DNA of 64,000 bases from Saussurea involucrata (GCA_033807775.1 CM066313.1:58377984-58441983), one strand, 5' to 3'. Shown: positions 10,580-21,377, counted from the first letter of the stretch. Made by a program: numbers and translations. Notes: generated by a model not told the origin, from the letters alone.

Positions 10580-11693
10580 CGATCATCGACGGGCTTAAAT
10601 TTAAGGTGCGTCATCAGCAAAAATCAAGCCCATAAAATCCTCCAAGAGATGCACGACCGCGAATGCGGTAATCATTCAGGAGGTCGTAGTTTAGCTAAAT
10701 CGTATATCCCGACAAGGATATTTTTGGCCAACACTGCGACAAGACGCCATCAAGTACGTCCAGAATTGCGACTCCTGTCAACGACACTCGGGTATGTCTC
10801 ATAAACCCTCGGAACCTTTGCACTCGATGCTTATCCCTTGGCCCTTCATGAGATGGGGAATGGACATCGTCGGCAAGCTGCCGCCTGCTCCGGGGCAAAA
10901 GGTATTTGTCCTCGTACTTACGGACTACTTTTCTAAATGGGTCGAAGCGGCTGCCTTCTCCCAAATTAGGGATAAAGAAGTTATCTCTTTTCTCCAGACT
11001 AACATCATATGCAGGTTTGGGATTCCATCTGAAATTGTCTGCGACAATGGATCCCAATTCATAAGCGACAGGACACAACGGTTCTGTTAAGACAGAAGCA
11101 TGAAACTGACGACCTCGACTCCCAGATATCCCCAAGCCAATGGACTTGCTGAGTCGAGTAATAAGACTATTGTATCTTCGATCAAAAAATGATTAAAGGC
11201 TGCAAAGGGAAGATGGGTTGAAGAACTCCCTTCAGTCATATGGGCAAATCGCACGACGCCCCGCACATCCACAGGACAAACCCCCTTCTCTCTCGTCTAC
11301 GGCTGTGAAGCCGTCCTACCAATCGAAGTTCATCTCCCGACCTCCAGGCATACTTCCGTCGACCATAACATGGTTGATTTAAGTTATGACCTCGACGCCC
11401 TCGAAGAGCTCAGAGAATCTGCCTTGATCAGGATGGCGTCGCAGAAGCAGGCGGTCGAACGACATTTCAATAGACACATCAAAGTTAAAGTCTTTCAAGA
11501 AGGCGATTACGTTCTCCGTCTAGTATTCCCAAATACCCAAGAGCTCAACGCATGTAAGCTTTCTACTAAGTGGGAAGGTCCTTACCGCATCTCAGAAGTC
11601 GTTGATAAAGGAGCCTATCGATTTCAAACCCTCAACAATCAAGAAATCCCGCGAAGCTGGAACGCGACGCATCTGAAAAAATATTTCTTTTAG
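10580..11693 (+). pseudogene. pol: Integrase of element A
   Basis: It includes a degraded HHCC zinc-binding region (about 10640-10790, with a frameshift), the DDE core (WGMDIVGKLPPAPGQK near 10855-10900, TDYFSKWVEAA, CDNGSQFISDR near 11040-11070, and the NGLAES-type glutamate region near 11140), and a C-terminal DNA-binding part (GDYVLRLVF, KWEGPYRI, ATHLKKYFF) ending at 11693. Stops occur at 11088-11090 (GAA to TAA type) and near 11190 (a TGA where arginine is expected). It catalyses insertion of the cDNA in intact relatives. Confidence 0.88.
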
Positions 11694-12300
11694 AGTTGCC
11701 TTCCTCTCATACAAAGTTTTTTCAACATGACAGTAAACGTAAGCGTCGTTGGTGGTCCAACAACCGACCCCTAACGAACTTTATCGCAGGTACGCACGAT
11801 ATGAGTACCCGAATGTGTGACTTAATTATTTTACCACGTGTAAGGTATGAACGATCCCTCGATCTAAGTTTCTGGAACTCAAAAAAACTTTGTATGTTCT
11901 AACACATCAACGATGTATATTTGTGCCTATTAATACAGTCCAAATATATGATTTGTGTTTCAACCGTTACATTGCAATGAATGCCTAAGTCGCACGATCC
12001 TCTGTTTGTTTCATACTTAACGAATTTTATGATTAATATTACATTTATCCATGACATATGTAATTGAAAACACGAGTTCAGCAAAGGAAGGAACTTCATT
12101 GAACGATTACATATGAACGACCGATAGTCGGACGAGTGAAGACTAAGTCAGAAGTCGTTACATACCAACAACCCAACCACCAACGGTCGAGCATGAAAAG
12201 CCTAGTTCGCAAAACCCAAAAATCTACCCTAGAACTAAAGAAGTACGTCGATCGCAAGCTCTCCCCAACAGTCTCGACCTTCGAAGCCCTGTTGATCCCG
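11694..12300. other. Spacer after pol in element A
   Basis: There is no credible ORF. A degraded version of the family hairpin lies at about 11738-11763 (GTCGTTGG ... CCAACAACCGAC), about 45 bp after the pol stop. The remainder is the presumed 3' UTR of the antisense ORF. Confidence 0.55.
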
Positions 12301-12980
12301 AAGAACTGATGCAAGGATCAAACGAGTATATTAGGAGTTGTCTTTCAACTCCCTACGCCTTGACATTCTGAGAATGTAGCTCTTAAGATTAATGTTAAGG
12401 TTGGAGGAAGGAATATATTCCTCTCGACGATCGACATCCACTTCAACATTTCCTCTGCCCTCACATGTTTTATGAGAGGAAACCAAAACATCTGCAAAGT
12501 ACAAAAGAAACGTATTAAATGCTCAGCGAAGGAACGTCGATAACACGAGTTTTGAAAGAAAAACTTACAAGGAACGCCAGTTCGGCTAAACACAGCCCTA
12601 TCTCTTCAACAGAGATCCTGTGAAAACAATCCTTGGAAACTAAGGGCTGATGTTTCCCCAGATGCGGAAATGACTTCATCCTGACGAGGAAGTAGTCAAA
12701 TGAGAGGGATGGTGAAAGTGCAAAGCTGATCACCGAAAGTTCCTCCTCGTTCTCCCTCGTCTTTACACCATCGCCCCTGGTGGCTGACAAAAGGGTTGAC
12801 GTGGCAGAAGACATCGTCACCAGATGCGCAGAATACACAGACACCGTGTTCATCGTAACCAACATCATCAACGATTCGGGTATCGCAACCCTTGATAGAT
12901 CTCCGACCACCCGAAATTTGAACAAAGTCGAGATTCTAGAGAAGGGCCTCATCAGAAACAGAAAACGTTTTCTCTAGAGA
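12301..12980 (-). pseudogene. Antisense extra ORF remnant of element A
   Basis: This is oriented opposite to A's pol, as expected for the lineage. Recognisable parts shared with the B copy are KSFPHLGKHQ (B: KPFPHLGKYQ) and the following segment up to the splice-like junction, then a short last exon after a TTTGCAG acceptor near 12490. The PF04195-like N-terminal half is missing, so only the C-terminal third remains. The presumed promoter block lies upstream at 13001-13124. Confidence 0.6.
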
Positions 12981-13000
12981 AAACAACCCCTTGTGATCTC

Positions 13001-13124
13001 CATTTATGCAGGAAATCGCAACAAGTCGAATCTGCTGATGATCAACACGCATCCATACCTATCCGAATTTTCGACACCTGTCTTCGACAGCTGGTAAGCA
13101 TCATCGTGCATCAGTATGACGTCA
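13001..13124 (-). promoter_or_regulatory. Putative promoter of the antisense ORF, element A
   Basis: On the minus strand TGACGTCA (13117-13124) precedes GCATAAAT (near 13002-13009) by about 110 bp, mirroring the arrangement at 6171-6309 in element B. Conservation while the coding part was truncated suggests both are inherited from an ancestral promoter; activity is untested. Confidence 0.4.
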
Positions 13125-13277
13125 CAACTTTTCAACTCCTCGTTCAGTTAAAGGCGAACCGGTCTAGTTCCACGGCAACCAGGTTAGTCCCTCAACCCAG
13201 GTCACGAGTCTAAGCGTTCGACAAGCAAAATTTAAAACTTAAATTTGACATTCAATTTTCAAATTTTGGGGGCAAAC

Positions 13278-14183
13278 TGTTTGGGCAAAAAATCACGTCG
13301 TACGATCGCGACCAAAAAAGGTAAGACGTACGTCCCTCATGACGTTCGACCATATCGTCGCCCGTCCCGCACGATCGTCACATAAGACCATTAAACCTCG
13401 ACCAAAACTAATGTTAACCATGACTGTTACATTTTGTTAAGTGTTTAATGCAGGAGTCAAAGACATTAAAGAAGAAACAGCTATATCCGACGCAAGCCGT
13501 TGTCCGATGCAAGCCGTTACCCGAGGATAGCCGTAACGAATTAAGGCCGTTAAAAATGTTCACGCCGGCAGCCGTTACAGACCGTTGCGACCATTATAGC
13601 TGTTAATGAAGCAATCAATGAGCTAATCAAAGCTCTAGAAGACTATAAATATCAAGCTCAATCAACATTCCAAGAGAGAGACATCTAGCAGCCAACATTC
13701 GGAGTTAAACTCAAGAGATCGCATACTAAAAGCTATCATTTGAGACCGAGTTCAAGAATCCTACAGCAAACTCAAGAACAACAGAAGCAAAAGAGCTCTC
13801 TCTTGAAGAATCGTTCTCGACGCACGACAACAGCCCTCGACCAGCAGTTTACACTTTGTATTCACACACGACAAACACCTGTTTTTACATTTCAAACACT
13901 TGTACTTTACATTTCGAAGCATTTCCTTCATTTGTATTGTAACCATCGTACGACCGACGCCAGTACCAAGGACATCGCCCCTGATTGACGACCATAGTGC
14001 AGCGACGACCCCCAGTGTCGTCCGCAGGTTTTTTCCTCGTTTGAGGTATTTCCTGCGTCATCAAATCCCTTGTTTCCTTTATTTTTATCCTCGTCACATG
14101 TGTCGTCGAAAGATCCTTTCTTTAGTTGTTTAAGTCCAGATCGACCTTAAGTTGTTCCTTTGGTGCGATTTTTGGCATTAACA
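13278..14183 (+). repeat. 3' LTR of element A
   Basis: This 906 bp LTR runs TGTTTGGGC...GGCATTAACA. A polypurine tract (TTTTGGGGGCAAAC, 13264-13277) precedes it. It is followed by the second copy of ATAAC. Confidence 0.92.
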
Positions 14184-14188
14184 ATAAC

Positions 14189-15411
14189 CGGTAAGTATCC
14201 TTCTGCCTTCTTTTTGCTTGACCTGGTCTTTCTCTATTCTGATTCGTCTAGTTTCTTTCTTTTCCCATACATGAGAATCTCGGGCGCCTGTAGCCGTCGA
14301 GAAAATGACTCAAATTGAGCTAACTCGCAAGGCGAGTGTAAACAGGGGAAAGGATACCTCGACAGCTGGGTCGGGGGTTTTAAAGAGAAAAGATGTCCCG
14401 ACATCTGGATCGGGTCTCCACAAGAGGACGAGAATGTCCGTTTTGAGTGAACCACCGTCAAGGACGGGTGGTTCGTCGAGAGTCGTCCTGCCTGAGAGGC
14501 TAAGGTATCGACCGTGTTTATTGAGAAGGTTTCTGACACAAGGTCTGTTGATACGGCGCGACCGGCGACGATGTCTTCTCTTGCCGCGTTAGGCCCTTCT
14601 TTTGCCGACAAGGGCAAGGGCGCAAAAATGGGATTTGAAACGACGGTGAACTTTACATTGCCGTCGGATTTTTTGAATGATAATGTCCTAGACGGGACGA
14701 AACCGTTCCCTCATTTGGGAAAGTACCAGCTCCCTTCTTTTCAGAGAGTGTTTTGACGGAGTTTCTCTCGAGGATACTGAGGCCCATGTTGATGGATTAG
14801 CGTTCATGGTAAGTCTATCTTTCAAGACTTTTGTTTATCTGTTGTCGACGTCGTACTCTTTGCTAAAGTGTTTTCATATGTTTTCAGATGTTTCAGTCAT
14901 CTTTGGCGTTGTACGCTAAATCAACAAAGGTAGAAGGCTTAGTAGCATCGGCCATCGAGAAAGAAGATGCAACGTTAAAAAGGGAAAAGTCTGCTTTGGA
15001 CACCCAAGGGACGACGCGAACTCACGTTTAAAGGAGTCCCTATCTTTGATGCATGACCAAAGGGAGATGTTGGATGGGATGGGGGAATCCTTGGCCGTGA
15101 AGAAAAAGGAAGTCGAGGAATCCAAATCTAAGGAGGTAAGTTTAGAGAAGGAATTAGAGGAGTTGAGGAATGAGAATAAGTCCATCTTTTCTTTCGCTCG
15201 ACTCACTGTTCGAGCGACTATCATGCGAAATCATTTGCTAGGCAAGAATCCTGTGGCCTCAGCGTCGGACGAGTTGGATCTGTTCTTCAAGGAGGTCGGG
15301 ACTGAGATAGAGCTTGACTCGGATGATATGAAGGAGGTCGAAGAGGAGGAGGAGGATTTCCAGGGCGACATGTCGGGCAAAGATGCGACCGACGTTCCTC
15401 CCCAACTTTAG
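14189..15411 (+). pseudogene. Antisense extra ORF of element B, 3' exons
   Basis: It resumes after element A, with a splice donor CCG|GTAAGT at 14191, only 8 bp from A's end. Later segments include a basic K/R-rich stretch (14305-14480), ETTVNFTLPSDFLNDNVLDG (near 14640-14700), PFPHLGKYQLPSF, an intron with GTAAGT..TTTTCAG ends (14809-14887), and a final exon with a coiled-coil-like stretch (KKKEVEESKSKEVSLEKELE near 15100-15160) ending GKDATDVPPQL at 15411. Frameshifts lie near 14505 and 15020. The intron positions match those of C. The role is unknown. Confidence 0.75.
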
Positions 15412-16250
15412 AACGATATCTTCATTTATTTCTGTTTCTTTGCTGATCGACCGTTGGTGGTCGACCTTTTTGTAAATGACAATTTTTTTTGATGAATGAA
15501 ATTCGGTCTTCTTTTGAATTTGCGATTTGTATATTTGGCAAACAAACATTACATCGACTATTAAATTCTTAAAGTACAAGGAATCATGCGACTTAGGCAT
15601 CTATTGTAACACAATAACTGGAACGTAAGCCATAAGACTTTTAAATCGGGTGTATAAACATAAGCACATGTGACTAAAGCATATATTCAGAGTATAAAAT
15701 TTTTCTAAGTCAAGAAACTTAGATCACAAGATCGTTAAACTTTGCAATCGTATGGCTGAGTCATGCGATGAATTTGAATCGTGCGTCCCTATAAAGGGTG
15801 ATCAAGTCATAGACTTGGTCGTTTATGTCGTGCGACCTGGCAAAACTAGAGTCGTTTGATTATGGTCGTGCGATTCTGCGGAATAAACAATGTTAGGGGT
15901 TGGTCGTTGGCTGACCAACGACCCTCCGATTCTTAAGTCAGTAGTCGTTCATGATGATAAACCGTATGAAAGAACAAAGGAGTTTAGAAAACATACCTGT
16001 TTGAATTCTCCTTTTCATGGTATTTGCCCCCCGTCATTTATTATTATTTTTTCGGAGAAAATAGATTATGAATGACGGATTGATAAAGAGATCTTGGGAA
16101 GTATCATTTACGGCTGGGTCGACCGTGTTTTCGCACGACAAGGCCAGACGGTCGTTTTATTCCTGTAGGACAGGCATAAGTTTGTGCTCAAGGATAGAAG
16201 GACAAACCTGTCGAGACCTTAATGTCGTGTCGCGTTTGCTGGATAGTTCA
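15412..16250. other. Spacer of element B with hairpin and internal purine tract
   Basis: There is no credible gene. A perfect hairpin lies at 15902-15923 (arms GGTCGTTGG/CCAACGACC, loop CTGA). On the minus strand a polypurine-like GACGGGGGGCAAATA lies near 16022-16036. The stretch 16020-16260 aligns with 2040-2290 of C, defining the shared pol-deletion scar. Confidence 0.6.
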
Positions 16251-16253
16251 TTT

Positions 16254-16725
16254 TTACGGCTTCAAGGTAGACTTGTATAATTCTCGAGCGACTTTCGGAT
16301 CGCTTCTGATTTCTTGGATTCCCCATGGCGTAGGGAATTTCAGAGTCTGATGATACGTCGAGGCGATGGCTTTCATTTCATGGATCCATGGTCGACCTAA
16401 GATGAGGTTATAGGCCGACGCACAATCGATGACGCTGAACTTTGTCTGCTTGTTGATTCCTCCGGCATAGACGGGCAAGATAATATCCCCATAGGTGCTT
16501 GTCGCTTCTCCATTGAAACCGACCTAAGTTGTAGAGCGTCGGGTGATTTCCGAACGATCGATTCCCATGGCCTTGAGGGTGTCGAGAAAGATAACGTTTG
16601 CCGAACTGCCCCCATCGATCAAGACTCATCGGGTCAGACAGTTACCAATCGTGAGTTGAATGATCAACCCGTCATGATGCTTCTGATATGAGTCACCGAA
16701 GTCTTCTTGGTTGAATACGATCTTC
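16254..16725 (-). pseudogene. pol: Retropepsin (protease) of element B
   Basis: This is a Tat-type aspartic protease. The catalytic motif reads DGGSSANVIF (near 16620-16590) in place of the common DTG/DSG, as in D (VDGGSSANIIF), and the C-terminal flap region reads ASAYNLILGRPWIHEM (near 16425-16380). Two or more frame changes and stops are present. It normally cleaves the polyprotein. The reading ends in STLKP at about 16254, and no RT follows, unlike in D. Confidence 0.8.
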
Positions 16726-16779
16726 ATAGCTTCCAACTCCAAATCTCCTTTGGGTCTTGATTAACACGGAATAGGTCGA

Positions 16780-18459
16780 TCATCGGGCGCTTGATGCAAT
16801 TGACGTTAGACCACATATATCGGAGCCACCAGTGATGCAATTGACAACCTTTGCATGCTCGGGGGTTGACGGTCGATGGTCGGTAGCTGAGGTCACGTCG
16901 TCGATGACATCTTTGAGATTGCCCTTCGGGACGTGATATGCTAGCTCCTTTTTTAGAGCTATACAATTGTCTGTCATGTGACTATGGTCGACATGGAAGT
17001 CGCACCACTTGGATTTGTCTTTCTTGGCATCGTCTTGATCGGATTTCTTTGGCCATCGAATAGAAGCTTGGGCGGTCTTCAGAGCTTCGACCAAGTCCTT
17101 AGTTGACCCTTTGAATCCATAAGAGGATATCTTGGGGTACTGATGAAACTTGGTCGCGGTCTTGGCCTCTGCTTTCGTCTTGAATCTGACGTTCGAAATC
17201 TGGCGTGCTGGTTCCGCTTTGGAAATCGCCTTTGTCTTGAACTCTGGCTTTCTCACACCTAGCGACCTTTTGTCGTCGATATGCTTGCGACGAAAGGCAG
17301 CATCGTCCTCTATCCTCATATACGCTAGGGTTTGGGCTCGGACGTCTTCGAAATTCTCTAGAGGATACTTGGTTAGGTCGGTATATAAACCTGGGCTGTC
17401 GTCCAGACCACACTTGTAGGCTTCGATTGCGGTCTTGATGTCGCAGTTGCGGATACTAATCATCTCTGCATTGAATCTATTCAAATAACTTCGAATAGAC
17501 TCATTACTCTTCTGCACGACATAATATAGGTCGCTGTTCTGCTTCTCCATCTTGCGACTGCTGGCGAACTGCTGAGAGAACTGGTTGACCAACTCGGCGA
17601 ACGACCCGATGGATTTGGGTTTGAGATTGATCAGCCATTGGAGAGCAGGACCAGAGAGAGTTGCACCGAAGCTTTTGCACATGCAGACCTCCTGATACAT
17701 GTGTGGGATCGAGATCGTCCACATGAATTGCTTATACTGTACGACGTGCTCTGTCGGATCAGTCACACCTGAATACTTAGGTGTGAAAGCGGGGATGTTA
17801 TATTTCTTCGGAACTTCAACAGTCGCGATCTCGTCGATGAAGGGTGATGCCTGAAAGCCTAATCGAGGCTCGACGTCGACGGGTAAGGCTGCCCTAGGTA
17901 GCTTGGCGAGCAAAGATAAGACGCGCTCGTTCTGATCTTCTAACATCTTCAGCCGTTGGGCGACGGGGTCAGGAGGTACGCCCGTCTGCGGATTGACACC
18001 TGAACTGGTGCCATTGCCATGCGACGAACCATTAGTGTCCCTGTTGAGAGGGACAGAATATGGCTGCGACCCATAATGAAACTGTTGCGATCCATTCTGA
18101 AACGACGGTGGCCTTTTGTGCTGAGCAGGAACCGTCCTGAACTGGGGATCTGGGTTGAACGGCCCCGGCTACGGGTTCTGCATTAACGGACCTGGACGCT
18201 GATTTTGAGAGAATGGACCTGATCCTGGACCCGGATTTTGCACGAATAGCCTAGGACCATTTTGACCGAATGACCCTGGATTGGGATTCTGGACGAATGG
18301 CCTAGGACCATTCTGAGGTCCAAAAGGATTTCTCAGTCGCGCAATCTCTTCAGCTGCTCTGCGACTCTGCTCGGCCATGGCATTGATTTGATTTTGGGCG
18401 ACTTCAAGCTCCTGATACATCTGGGCAATAACATGCTACTGATCTCCAAGGGCTGCCAT
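16780..18459 (-). pseudogene. gag: gag of element B, nearly intact
   Basis: A single frame of about 560 codons starts at 18459, with only two nonsense codons (near 18430 and 18167, both CAG-to-TAG type, consistent with decay of methylated cytosine). The order is an N-terminal helix (MYQELEVAQNQINAMAEQSR), low-complexity N/P/G/Q repeats, the gag domain (WTISIPHMYQEVCMCKSFG, ALQWLINLKPKSIGSFAELV; about 17750-17580), a lysine-rich segment, and CDFHVDHSHMTDNC near 17010-16965 as a zinc-binding-like motif. It ends in the protease-linker TGGSDICGL near 16820. The ordinary CCHC knuckle is absent, as in other Tat gags. Confidence 0.9.
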
Positions 18460-18561
18460 TTTCCTGTAACAGAAAACAAGAGAAAACTCCAAGAAACTGT
18501 TAGTACCACGCACGTTTGTCGAGGATTTTCTCTAGATGGGGTCCCACGGATGGCGCCAAAC

Positions 18562-19462
18562 TGTTAATGCCAAAAAACGCACCAAAGGGACAACTTAAGG
18601 TCGATGTGGACTTTAACAACTAAAGAAAGGAATCTCTCGATAAAAGCGTGCGACAAAGATAAAAATGTAAGTGAGACAAAGGATTTGATGACGCAGGAAA
18701 AACCTCAACGAGGAAAAAACCTGCGGACGACAGTGGATGTCGTCGCTACACTATGGTCGCCAATCAAGGGCGATGTCCTTGGTGTTACTGGTGTCGATCG
18801 TACAGAGATTACAATACAAATGAAGGAAAAGACTTCGAAATGTAAAGTACAAGTGTATGGAATGTAAAACAAGTGTATGTCGTGTGTGAAAAGAATGTGT
18901 AAAACTGTTGGTCGAGAGCGAAAGTCGTGCGTCGAGTGCAGTTCTTCGAGTGAGAGCCTTTCGCTTGTAGTGTTCTTCTGAGCTCGGATGTTTAGCTTTT
19001 GTGTTTGATGTTCTCTGATACTTTGGTGTTGATCAGGTGTCTTGAACTGATGATTGAGCTGGGATTTTATAGTCTTCGGATGACTTTAATTGAATAATTA
19101 AGATCTTTGATGATTGTTGTAACGGTCGTCGTCTTCAATGTGAGTTTAGATGCTCATAACTGATTTCGTCGGTTATAGCCGTTGTCCATTAATAACTTTG
19201 ACTCCTGCATTAAACACTTGACCAAATATAATAGTTGTTAACGCGTTAGTCGGTCGAGGTCGCATGGTTTTATGCGACGGTCGTGTGGAACGGGCGACGT
19301 CGAGGTCGATTGTCGTGAGGAACTCTCGACTTACCTTTTAGGAGGGATGGCGGAGGTTCTTTGGGTCTTCGTCGGGACCTAATCTTAATACAAGGTATAG
19401 CTCATGACATACGTCTTACCTTCTCTAGTTGCGGTCGAGACCTGTGAAATTTTGCCCAAACA
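18562..19462 (-). repeat. 5' LTR of element B
   Basis: This 901 bp LTR runs TGTTAATGCC...CCCAAACA on the plus strand, followed by the duplication GCTAC. The primer site lies at 18542-18560 (minus strand TTTGGCGCCATCCGTGGGAC). Near 19259-19278 there is an inverted repeat GTCGCAT/ATGCGAC with a 6 nt loop. Confidence 0.92.
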
Positions 19463-20430
19463 GCTACATTCCATTCAGAGTACTCCCGCCTATGTTGAAC
19501 TGGTTCCCGAGACTTCTACATCAGCACATCCAATATCTCCTCAGCAAAAAACAGCTTTGGATCAACCACCACAACCTGTCAGATGGGAGAAAATCATAAT
19601 CCTGATTTCCTTCCTTGAAGACTCCCTGAAAAGGTTGTTCGTCCACAAACTACGAGTGCTTGATCCAACCTTCTGCCTCAGATTAGCAAAGTTCGACGAT
19701 GCGTACATGAAACAGGATCTAGAGGTCAAGAAAAGGTGTCTACAGGTAAGTCAGGTCCGAACCAAACACAAGATTACCGAAGTTATCAACATCAGGTCCG
19801 GCTGAATTCTGAAGATTTGGTACCCAATCTTTACCGTCAAAAGAGAAGATGGGAAAGAATGGATATTCTACGAAGTCGACTTCAAGAATCTCTGATTGAA
19901 TGACTTTCACGCTATCCTCACAGACCTTCGAACTCGAATGATCCGACCGCTCCACATCACCTAAGCGATTGAAGCAGTCAAGCGATTCCTGAAATACAAG
20001 GTAACAATGTCGTACATTACTAATTTTCAGATGGGAGTCGAGCACCGAACAAAGAAAATAAATCTGCTAAAACCTAATCAGAAAGCCCCAGAGTTGAAGA
20101 TGTATCCAGTCAACACTCTGCTATTAGAACCAGAATTCGGAATCATCTATCTCAATGAACAAAATGAAAAGAAGTTTCTCTGCTTCAGTCAAGTTTAAAG
20201 ATTATGCGACGGAACTTTGTTAAAGGCCATAGACGCGTTAAGAGAAATAATCTCCAAGGAAAAGCAACATGGAAAATCATTTGCCGCAAGTCTTAACGAA
20301 GCAAACGCCCGAAAAGCCTTGGAAACTGTTGAAGACCGTATTGAGTTCCGCAAAGCCACCGGAAGCTTCGAAATTCTTTTTCCACTCCGAAAGAGATACG
20401 TTCCGAACTGGCGCGAATTTGAACTTTGAT
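19463..20430 (+). pseudogene. Copia element K extra 3' ORF, right piece
   Basis: This continues from 5226 after element B. It aligns with the last third of G's 3' ORF: TVKREDGKEWIFYEVDFKNL here versus VLREDGKVYYFTDADFEKL in G; FGIIYLNEQNEKKF versus LGVFLKNKSGKIFF; and LCDGTLLKAI versus YCSGTLRIIK. Stops and frameshifts (near 19803, 19895, 20197) make it a pseudogene. It ends at 20427-20429 TGA, 15 bp before a polypurine tract (GGGGGAGA). Its function is unknown; extra ORFs in this position are sometimes called env-like, but no signal peptide or membrane span is visible here. Confidence 0.7.
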
Positions 20431-20444
20431 TCAATGGGGGAGAT

Positions 20445-20721
20445 TGTTGGGATTAAATCTAGTTGAATAGAAGTTCAAGGTTTAAATTGTAAATTGCTTT
20501 ATTTTGGCTTAATGTTTGTAATGGGCCATGGGCCTGGTTAGTTTAGGCCTAGCTATATAAAGTGTTTTTGCCTAATAGTTTAGGTTAATCATCCTAAATC
20601 GTCACATAACCATTGTAACCGTATGATCAAATTCTCTGAATGGTTTATGAATATGAGATGGATGAGGACTTGAAATCATTGTGATTGTTGATTATTTCTT
20701 ATTGATTTCTACTACATTGCA
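20445..20721 (+). repeat. 3' LTR of copia element K (right end uncertain)
   Basis: It starts TGTTGGGATTAAATC directly after the polypurine tract GGGGGAGAT and contains TATATAAAG near 20551. The right end is placed at TTGCA (20721); it could extend to about 20738. Beyond that the antisense-ORF tail of D is recognisable. Confidence 0.65.
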
Positions 20722-20739
20722 CTAATATGGGATCCACAC

Positions 20740-20850
20740 GGGACCGTAGACGACCTCGACCAAGAATATAGGGTCGATGTTACTGACTCCACGGAGGCCA
20801 AGTCAGGAGATGCGGAAGACGACGCTGGAGTCGCCCAAGGCCCTCATTAG
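20740..20850 (+). pseudogene. Antisense extra ORF of element D, C-terminal tail
   Basis: Only the end remains: an acidic stretch (DVTDSTEAKSGDAEDDAG) closing at TAG 20848-20850, aligned with the GKDATDVPP tails in B and C. The 3' flanking text, with GCGACCGTTGGTGGTCGTG near 20893-20911, also aligns with 15445-15465. The rest was separated by element K. Confidence 0.6.
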
Positions 20851-21377
20851 GCTTTTTGTTTTCTCCTTGTATTTTGTTGTTTTGTTTTTTAAGGGCGACC
20901 GTTGGTGGTCGTGCCTCTGCCCTATATTGTTTGACTTTTTAATACAAGTATGTGTTTTGTCAAACTATCATCTTGCTTCTATTTTGTTGAAAAAATAAAC
21001 GTAAGATAATATGACATAAGGAATGAGTGTAAAACTGTACGCCAATGGTATTCGTCACTTTCGTAATAATCGGGCGACCGAGGCCTATGGAAATTTTTTT
21101 AAGTATGGAATCAAGCCATAGGACTTATATCCCAAGACTTAGATCATAAGATGTTTGTTGTAACGTAAGTTTTACGATATGGATCGTAAGATTTATAATA
21201 TGGTCGTGACATAACAGTCGTTGAGACTTCATCTCTTACGATATAGATCGTAAGACTGGTGTTTATGCGATCCGACAGCCCTGCGATGTAAAAGTTGGGG
21301 GTGGTCGTTGGTAGGACCAACGACCCTCCGATGCTTAAGTCAGTAATCGTTGAGAGAAATAAATCATAAGGAGAATT
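20851..21377. other. Spacer with conserved hairpin, element D
   Basis: There is no credible ORF. The hairpin is at 21303-21325 with 10 bp arms GGTCGTTGGT/ACCAACGACC and loop AGG, 53 bp past the pol stop (TGA at 21378-21380, minus strand). Confidence 0.65.

Larger units (their letters stand above)
7386..14183 (+). mobile_element. Tat-lineage element A, internally deleted, inserted in B
   Basis: The duplication ATAAC flanks it exactly (7381-7385 and 14184-14188). It comprises a truncated 5' LTR (7386-7963) fused straight to pol, RT, two RNase H domains, integrase, a spacer, an antisense ORF remnant, a polypurine tract and a complete 3' LTR (13278-14183). The right end of the 5' LTR, the primer site, gag and protease are gone, so the deletion occurred after insertion. 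A solo copia LTR interrupts pol at 10111. Confidence 0.93.
5227..19462 (-). mobile_element. Tat-lineage element B, full length but pol-less, carrying nested element A
   Basis: It is bounded by two homologous LTRs (5227-6012 and 18562-19462) and by the target duplication GCTAC (5222-5226 and 19463-19467). Reading right to left: 5' LTR, primer site, gag, protease, spacer with hairpin, antisense extra ORF, promoter-like block, polypurine tract, 3' LTR. RT, RNase H and integrase are missing at the same point as in C. Element A occupies 7386-14183 within the antisense ORF. Confidence 0.92.
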
